DNA from: Parabacteroides sp. AM08-6
Lineage (GTDB): Bacteria > Bacteroidota > Bacteroidia > Bacteroidales > Tannerellaceae
Assembly (NCBI RefSeq): GCF_003473295.1
Contig: NZ_QRMP01000013.1
Location: forward strand, 25,401-89,400
Reading direction: 5' to 3'
DNA: 64,000 nucleotides
A program made the translations under genes and the position numbers. The notes beneath the pieces are model-generated. The model made no database searches and was not told the origin of the DNA. It was given only the letters and a program-made list of their open reading frames with translations. Positions 58,741-64,000 of this stretch are shown piece by piece. Every line of letters begins with the position of its first letter. The first letter of the stretch is position 1.

Positions 58741-60027
58741 TTATAAAGTTTTCAACTTCAGATTTCTCCAAAGAACTTTGATACCGCCACCGTCGTGTAT
58801 CTGTAGGGCGATGCGGCCTTGTCCGGCTCCAATCTTTTCATCGTTGATGTTCACCATTTCCTGGCCGTTCAACCATGTTTGTACGTTGTCACCCTGTACT
58901 TTGATGCGCATAGTGTTCCATTCGCCTTCTTTTAGAATCGTTTCTTTTTCGTCCGGAATTTGTACTAACCATCCGCGGCCGTATGACTCGTAAATACCGC
59001 CGGTATCGCATCCTTTGGGAGCAACCTCTACCTGCCAACCGTTCACTTTTACGTCTTTTTCAACGAAAGAGCGGATGAATACACCTGAATTTCCGTCTGC
59101 TTCCTGTTTGAATTCGACTGTCAGGTCGAAATCATCATAATAGTCGCGTGTTGCCAGGTATCCGTATTTTTTATCCGGACCGCTTTCACATATCAGCAAA
59201 CCGTCTTTTACATACCAAAGTTCTGTGCCGTAAGCTTCCCAACCTTTCAAGTCTACACCGTTGAAAAGTACCACTTCTTTCGTCTTTCTCGGGAGCTCTT
59301 TGATTTTAATATTGCGGAAGGAAGCTGGATAGCCATGGTCTTGCAAGCAAAGTACTCCTTTTTTAGCCAAGCCGTATTCGGGCGCATTTGCCCATTTACC
59401 ACTGTTTTTCTTTGTATGCCAATCGTCTGTCCAAGCCTCGAATTCCAGTATTTTTTCTCCGTTCAGCCAGTGTTCCACATGACCATTGTCGAATACAATT
59501 TTCGAGTTGTTCCACTGTCCTTGCGGATTGACTTTCATTTTTGCTTTGTCAGGCAGATGCATGGCATAGTCTACACCCAGCTTTTGCCATTCTTCCAGTG
59601 GCTCAGGAAAGTTCGGCTCGTCTATCAGCTGATATTCCGGACCGGTTACATAAGGAACAGCAAATTGAGGGCGTTCCACTACGTGATACAGCATTCCGCT
59701 GTTTCCGCCTTTAGAGAGTTTCCAGTCCCAGGAAAGTTCAAAGTTTTCATACTGTTTTTCCGTCACGATATATCCGCTGGCATCACTCCCGTCTCCTTTG
59801 GCCTGGATGCAACCGTCCACGACGTGCCAAGGTTGGGTAAGGGTCGTTCCATTGTAATCTTTCCAGCCGTCAAGAGTTTGTCCGTCGAAAAGGAGTTGCC
59901 ACCCATCGGCAATCTCTTCGGGTGTTAGCACGTTTTGCTTTGTTTCGCAAGATGTGAACAAGGTCAATGTCATCGCGCAGGTCGCAAGTAATCCTGTTGT
60001 TGCTACTTTAGTCATCACTACGTTCAT
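58741..60027 (-). CDS. Tandem DUF1080 (3-keto-disaccharide hydrolase) lipoprotein
   Basis: 428 residues. Lipoprotein signal with C27 (LFTSCETK). Two DUF1080 domains: residues about 36-238 (LLFDGQTLDGWKDYNG, then YENFELSWDWKLSKGGNSGM) and about 245-428 (LFNGVDLKGWEAYG, then FDLTVEFKQEADGNSGVFIR). DUF1080 is the 3-keto-glucoside hydrolase / concanavalin-like fold family, acting on sugars that a dehydrogenase has oxidised at C3. Two copies in one chain may mean one catalytic and one binding unit. It sits in a cluster with a second DUF1080 gene and a Gfo/Idh/MocA dehydrogenase (61349-63379), which would supply the 3-keto substrate. Confidence 0.88.
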   Translation of the reverse strand: MNVVMTKVATTGLLATCAMTLTLFTSCETKQNVLTPEEIADGWQLLFDGQTLDGWKDYNGTTLTQPWHVVDGCIQAKGDGSDASGYIVTEKQYENFELSWDWKLSKGGNSGMLYHVVERPQFAVPYVTGPEYQLIDEPNFPEPLEEWQKLGVDYAMHLPDKAKMKVNPQGQWNNSKIVFDNGHVEHWLNGEKILEFEAWTDDWHTKKNSGKWANAPEYGLAKKGVLCLQDHGYPASFRNIKIKELPRKTKEVVLFNGVDLKGWEAYGTELWYVKDGLLICESGPDKKYGYLATRDYYDDFDLTVEFKQEADGNSGVFIRSFVEKDVKVNGWQVEVAPKGCDTGGIYESYGRGWLVQIPDEKETILKEGEWNTMRIKVQGDNVQTWLNGQEMVNINDEKIGAGQGRIALQIHDGGGIKVLWRNLKLKTL

Positions 60028-60053
60028 GATTTAAGAATGAGTTTAAATTATTA

Positions 60054-61238
60054 TTAATCTTTTAGTTTATAGAATATGAGTACCGGATTATCTTCCTCTG
60101 TCAAAGTTTTCCGTAGCTTCATTATTTGTTTGCGTTCTTTCTCGTTTATGGGACTGTCTTCATGCAATATAGATGAAGGACTTGTATAAGTCACAAAGAA
60201 GTCATTGAAAACGGCTAAATTGTCAAGATAGAAATCTACGTCTTGATTTTTTATTTCGTTTCCGCATATTGTTTTTCCATCGGTCTTGTGATAGAAACAG
60301 TAAAAGGGATATCCATATTTATTCAAGTGATAATTAATGATTACCCAATTCTTCGTTTCAAAGAATGTAAAGACAGTCGCATAGGTACCATTTTTTAGAT
60401 AATTCTTTAAATCATCGATATCTTTGGTGTAGCAGGAGGCATCAAAGCTATATTTCCCCATATCGACTCGATATTCAGGGAATAGCCCTTTCGATGTGAT
60501 ATGAAAAATAGTGTCGCTTAATGAACTGAAATAAGTGTATTTATTGTTGTTGCGTAAGAAATTGTTTCCGTTTATCGTGTTTGCCGGCCATAAGTGTTCC
60601 TGGGAATTCCAAATGTAAGGATAATAAGATTTCTCTATTTGCATATTGGAATCACGAATGACAAGATTGTGCTTAGCCTTCTCAGTCTTTTCAAAACCTG
60701 TAAATCGAGCTGTTTTCTTATTGTCTAATGGAGTCATCCCTCCTGGCATTGACTTGAAGAATTCTTTTTGGCGTTTAATGAATTTCCCATCTAAAGTATA
60801 ATACAATATATTGAAACTTCCTAAGTCTGTTAAAACCAATTGGTCCTGTTCCATGTCAATGGCGAGATAATCCAATTGTATATATTCCTCCGGTCCATTT
60901 CCGATGCTGTGTATTTTAGACAGGTAGTTCCCGTTTAAATCAAAGATGAATAATGATAAAGTTTTGTCGTCCAAAACATAGATTCTGTCTTTATAAACCT
61001 CTACATTGGTTAAATTACCAATTAAGGCATCATCCGTTGTCTCAAGCCTTACATAATGTATGCTATCTAAGTAAGGGGCAATATCTATTGGCATCTTTTG
61101 GTAACCAACCTGAGGCTGGATTGTTACTACATCATTGTGAGATGTCCCTTTGGTCTCTTTTTTATTGTTTTGGCAAATGATGTCCTGGCAGTTGAAAATG
61201 CCGGAAACAGCAATTAGGACGCATAAGATAAATTTCAT
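60054..61238 (-). CDS. Six-bladed beta-propeller protein (BF2992-like)
   Basis: 394 residues. N-terminal hydrophobic signal (about 1-22, ending in ICQN). The body shows propeller-like strands (LTNVEVYKDRIYVLDDKTLSLFIFDLNGNYL, in pieces; YIQLDYLAIDMEQDQLVL) characteristic of the 6-bladed propeller family (DUF4934) of Bacteroides, usually periplasmic. It lies between the two DUF1080 genes but a terminator at 61276-61317 separates it from the upstream pair. Function unknown; a sugar-sensing or binding role is inferred from position only. Confidence 0.8.
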   Translation of the reverse strand: MKFILCVLIAVSGIFNCQDIICQNNKKETKGTSHNDVVTIQPQVGYQKMPIDIAPYLDSIHYVRLETTDDALIGNLTNVEVYKDRIYVLDDKTLSLFIFDLNGNYLSKIHSIGNGPEEYIQLDYLAIDMEQDQLVLTDLGSFNILYYTLDGKFIKRQKEFFKSMPGGMTPLDNKKTARFTGFEKTEKAKHNLVIRDSNMQIEKSYYPYIWNSQEHLWPANTINGNNFLRNNNKYTYFSSLSDTIFHITSKGLFPEYRVDMGKYSFDASCYTKDIDDLKNYLKNGTYATVFTFFETKNWVIINYHLNKYGYPFYCFYHKTDGKTICGNEIKNQDVDFYLDNLAVFNDFFVTYTSPSSILHEDSPINEKERKQIMKLRKTLTEEDNPVLIFYKLKD

Positions 61239-61275
61239 GATATTATTTTATTAATTAGTAATTTCAGTGGAACAT

Positions 61276-61317
61276 AAATAAGAGACAAGCTTTGTTTATG
61301 GAGCCTGTCCCTTATTT
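61276..61317 (-). terminator. Imperfect terminator hairpin
   Basis: AAATAAG (61276-61282) pairs with CTTATTT (61311-61317), with GACA/TGTC inside and one mismatch. It would end the Gfo/Idh-DUF1080 transcript before the propeller gene. Confidence 0.6.
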
Positions 61318-61348
61318 AGTTACTCCTTCGTTGAAAAAGGAAGGGACA

Positions 61349-62020
61349 TTATTTCACAATCGGCTTAATCCGTATATTACGGAACCGTACCTCCGAATCG
61401 TGTCCGAGAAATGCAAGATGTCCTTTGGAACGTAATAAACCCGGTTGTATTTTTTCCGCGGGGATACCTTGTGTCTCTTTTTTCAGGTTCACATCAAGAA
61501 TGACAGTCCCATTCAGTATAATTTTAATAGTAGCACCGTCGGCAATCACTTCCTGTACATTCCATTCTCCTACAGGCTTCAGGTATCCCCGTTTAGCAGG
61601 TGCGTAATTATATAAACCACCATGATACTGGTAGGGCTTCAAGTCCTTATATTGAGGATCTTCATTGTCCAGAATTTGAAGTTCCATCCCTAAATACCCT
61701 TTCTCTTTAGGCATAACGATGTGACGCAATCCTAATCCATTATTGGCCCCCGGAGTTAATTGGAATTCGAAACGTAAAATGAAATTATCAAATTCTTCTT
61801 TTGAATACAAATTACCGAATCCGGAAGCTTTTTTGACAATGCATCCGTCTTCCACAAAATATTCGTCTGCATTATTAATCCAATTATCAAGGGATTTTCC
61901 GTCAAAGAGAAGTTGATATCCCTCTTTCACCTCCTTGTCGGACAGTTGGTTCAGTTTTTGTCCTTGTACACAAAAACTAAAGGCAAAAAGTATAGTTGTT
62001 ACAATACCATAGATTTTCAT
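61349..62020 (-). CDS. DUF1080 (3-keto-disaccharide hydrolase) protein
   Basis: 223 residues with a signal peptide (about 1-20, FSFCVQGQ). One DUF1080 domain: YQLLFDGKSLDNWIN (about 35-49), FDNFILRFEFQLTPGANNGL and GHLAFLGHDSEVRFRNIRI. The family binds and cleaves 3-keto-glycosides. It lies 9 bp after the Gfo/Idh/MocA gene, a common pairing in which the dehydrogenase makes the 3-keto group and the DUF1080 enzyme cleaves the bond. Confidence 0.9.
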   Translation of the reverse strand: MKIYGIVTTILFAFSFCVQGQKLNQLSDKEVKEGYQLLFDGKSLDNWINNADEYFVEDGCIVKKASGFGNLYSKEEFDNFILRFEFQLTPGANNGLGLRHIVMPKEKGYLGMELQILDNEDPQYKDLKPYQYHGGLYNYAPAKRGYLKPVGEWNVQEVIADGATIKIILNGTVILDVNLKKETQGIPAEKIQPGLLRSKGHLAFLGHDSEVRFRNIRIKPIVK

Positions 62021-62029
62021 AGAGCCGTA

Positions 62030-63379
62030 TTATTTTTTCTTTTTTGTTTCTTTTAATTGTTCTGCATCCCAGTAAATTGCTTTTCCACGCATATAGCTCT
62101 CATAACTTAATAAAGCAGGAGCTGCCGAACGTACGCCGAATAAAACATCTGCAGCCAGTGGCGTTTTATTCCGTATTCCGGTAAAGAAGTTATAGAAGTG
62201 GTCGTAATGACCGCCTTTATATCCTTGTGCTGCCGTGAAAACAAACTCAGAGTCTGTGTTTTGGACAGGTGTATCGATACCTTGTCCAATCTTATTCAAG
62301 GCTTCCAAGCGTTGGATATCCATCGGGCGGGCTGTTTTCAGAGTCACTTTGTCCCAGGCTACATCCAGTGTCCCTTCCGAACCGACAATACGGAAGTCCA
62401 TACTTCCCCATTTTTTGGAAACACCATCTACATAATTAGCACCTAGTTGGACTGTAAATGCTCCGATATTATTCCGGTCCGGATAGTCGAAATACCCTAA
62501 CATAATGTCCGGAGTATCCCGGTAGCCGTCCGTATAGTAGCGAATATCCCCAGTTGTGTAGACTTTTTCCGGTCCTATGGCATCCGTTATGAAATGCAGG
62601 CTGGCTAGCACGTGCACAAATAAGTCGCCGGCAATCCCGGTCCCGTAATCTTTCCAGTTTCTCCAATAGAAAAAACGTTGTGCGTCGAAATCATGCTTAG
62701 GGGCATTCCCGATGAATTGTTTCCACCAGATTGTTTTTTCAGAGGCATCTTCCGGTATGGGATAATGTCCTAGCTCTCCGGGTCCGGCAGTAAATTGTCC
62801 GTCGATGAAGTTTACTTTCCCGATAATTCCCGATTGTACTAATTGCCGTGCTTTCCTGTTACCCAAAGAGGCCATACCTTGGCTTCCTGCCTGAAAATAA
62901 GTTCCACTGACACGCTGTGCATCAATCAATGCTTTCCCTTCACTGATTTTATGAATCACCGGTTTTTCACAATAGACATGTTTCCCGGCTTTCATAGCAG
63001 CAATGGAGATAGGTTGATGCCAATGATCCGGTGTTCCGATTAACACCACATCCACATCCTTGCGATTAAGAATGTCTTGATAGTCTTTTGTGACGAAAAT
63101 ATGGTCTCCCCATTGCTTTTTTGCCAATTCCAGACGGGCATCATATAAATCACAAACGGCAACCAACTTTACACCTTCTACCGACAAAGCCGTGTTAGTA
63201 TCTGCCGTACCCATCCCCCCTTTGCCAATCAGTGCAATACGGATTTCTTTCACATCCGATTTGTTTGATACCAAAGGAGGAGATGTCACTGTATCCTTTC
63301 CTAATAGAATTTGAGGAGCAGAAGGCAATAAGATGCCTCCTGCTATTAATTGTTTGATGAAGTTTCTTCTGATAGTCAT
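62030..63379 (-). CDS. Gfo/Idh/MocA family oxidoreductase, Tat-like signal
   Basis: 449 residues. The N-terminus IRRNFIKQ (R4, R5) followed by a hydrophobic stretch resembles a Tat signal, so the enzyme would be exported folded with its cofactor. The NAD(P) loop is LIGKGGMGTAD (about 49-59), the catalytic region CEKPVIHK carries the family lysine, and the C-terminal alpha/beta domain follows (GDLFVHVLASLHFITDAIG). In this family, exported members oxidise sugars at C3, which fits the two DUF1080 proteins of the cluster. A TACATTTG box lies 26 bp upstream. Confidence 0.9.
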   Translation of the reverse strand: MTIRRNFIKQLIAGGILLPSAPQILLGKDTVTSPPLVSNKSDVKEIRIALIGKGGMGTADTNTALSVEGVKLVAVCDLYDARLELAKKQWGDHIFVTKDYQDILNRKDVDVVLIGTPDHWHQPISIAAMKAGKHVYCEKPVIHKISEGKALIDAQRVSGTYFQAGSQGMASLGNRKARQLVQSGIIGKVNFIDGQFTAGPGELGHYPIPEDASEKTIWWKQFIGNAPKHDFDAQRFFYWRNWKDYGTGIAGDLFVHVLASLHFITDAIGPEKVYTTGDIRYYTDGYRDTPDIMLGYFDYPDRNNIGAFTVQLGANYVDGVSKKWGSMDFRIVGSEGTLDVAWDKVTLKTARPMDIQRLEALNKIGQGIDTPVQNTDSEFVFTAAQGYKGGHYDHFYNFFTGIRNKTPLAADVLFGVRSAAPALLSYESYMRGKAIYWDAEQLKETKKKK

Positions 63380-63404
63380 TTTCTAATAGCTTAATCATTA
63401 TTTG

Positions 63405-63412
63405 CAAATGTA
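63405..63412 (-). promoter_or_regulatory. Putative -7 box for the Gfo/Idh-DUF1080 transcript
   Basis: Minus strand TACATTTG, exact TAnnTTTG, 26 bp upstream of the ATG at 63379. Confidence 0.55.
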
Positions 63413-63718
63413 ATAACATATAACGATAAATTAGCATCCGAATCGATTTTATGCATGGAAACAGATGATAAACGTATCGGAAGAACATAATTACCAAATT
63501 CTCTATGAGTACTCCTTTTATCTTTAATGGCGAGTAATGTGCTAAAATCATCAGGGAGAGGAACCGGATACGGGCTAAATTCATATTTTTTCCCAAATGT
63601 TGTACCAGGATATGGGTTAATTGATTATTTCTGCTCATGACCTTGATTCTTTCTCCAAAAACATATTTAAAAGTTTCTGTAAGAACGTAGACGGAAAGTC
63701 CCGGAAGTCAGTTTTCCT

Positions 63719-63857
63719 GACTATCAAAATGTCATTAGTAAGGCAACTAAATGGGATTAGTATGGCGGGTAAAATAAATTACCCGCACATGTAACCCTTT
63801 TTAACATATCAATCCGATAGTGAAACACCGAAATGGAGAACATCTTGTCAATTTGCC
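63719..63857 (+). repeat. Dispersed TTACCCG hairpin repeat, copy C
   Basis: It starts GACTATCAAAATGTCATTA and matches copy B (27910) nearly throughout and copy A (reverse) over most of its length. The core GCGGGTAA-AATAAA-TTACCCGC (63765-63786) is a perfect 8-bp stem. Confidence 0.75.
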
Positions 63858-64000
63858 GAGACAGAGGGAAAGTACTATAATGTAAATAATCCGAGTTTTT
63901 GTAAGACTAATTTTTTTCTCTCTTCGCGTACATATAATATACATAAATCGCAATTATGAAAAAAGAAAAATAAATGCCGTAAGATTTGTTTTATATGTTT

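Larger units (their letters stand above)
63380..64000. other. 621-bp intergenic region to window end
   Basis: No convincing gene seen. It holds the promoter of the Gfo/Idh gene (63405) and copy C of the dispersed repeat (63719-63857). A 148-codon frame on the minus strand overlaps the dehydrogenase start and looks like chance. Confidence 0.55.

Noticed and set aside
63195..63638. 147-codon minus-strand frame at the right end
   Set aside because: It overlaps the well-supported start of the Gfo/Idh gene in another frame, spans its promoter and shows no coherent protein features.

Overview
The window looks like chromosome of a gut Bacteroides, closest in style to the B. thetaiotaomicron/ovatus group. 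The evidence is the many upstream regions with the Bacteroides -7 box TAnnTTTG and no Shine-Dalgarno, the start of a hybrid two-component propeller sensor, DUF4248/DUF4373 cassette genes, a DUF6383 surface protein, secreted GH20, GH78 and sulfatase enzymes, DUF1080 proteins, and SP-TPR-TM-AraC and BF2992-like propeller proteins. Species cannot be fixed from sequence reading alone.

Region 1-9400 is accessory. A leftward sensor fragment is followed by a leftward HU-like/amidase/lipoprotein set (1104-2449). Next come an alpha/beta hydrolase, a decayed nucleotidyltransferase, a Panacea-type toxin-antitoxin pair and a DUF4062-ATPase-winged-helix gene (2887-7245), then a rightward DUF4373-DUF6633-DUF4248 operon (7556-8925). 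Genes of the two flanking blocks are commonly met together in Bacteroides, so the 2.9-7.3 kb part reads as inserted cargo.

Region 9150-13270 holds the most striking signal. A 1202-residue DUF6383 S-layer-like protein lies behind two near-identical palindromic sites with an ACGTACGT core (9156-9188 and 9328-9361). These look like the ends of an invertible promoter segment, and the only good promoter between them points away from the gene, so the sequenced molecule is probably in the OFF state.

Region 13400-18130 has a split HipBST-type kinase toxin system, a zinc-type CDF exporter and ahpC-ahpF. Region 18200-31180 has an S9 peptidase, an S1 sulfatase, a GH20 lipoprotein with a Dabb lipoprotein, an FtsX permease, a membrane-bound TPR/AraC regulator, a small membrane protein and an MBL hydrolase.

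Region 31278-46791 is mostly core: Mur-ligase-like protein, DUF4924, rfbD, prfC, YjjG phosphatase, coiled-coil lipoprotein, rsmI, RecD-like helicase, DUF3822, rsmD, a secreted toroid protein, cardiolipin synthase and rhomboid protease.

Region 46977-63379 is glycan-related: an outer-membrane barrel receptor, two GH78-type enzymes, a DoxX-TIM-barrel fusion, a second GH20, a DUF4890 protein, and a cluster of Gfo/Idh/MocA dehydrogenase, DUF1080 proteins and a propeller lipoprotein that suggests 3-keto-sugar chemistry.

Five copies of a dispersed 90-140 bp intergenic repeat with a TTACCCG hairpin core occur at 5.4, 27.9, 38.5, 52.4 and 63.7 kb. No tRNA, rRNA, CRISPR array, transposase or recombinase gene was seen.
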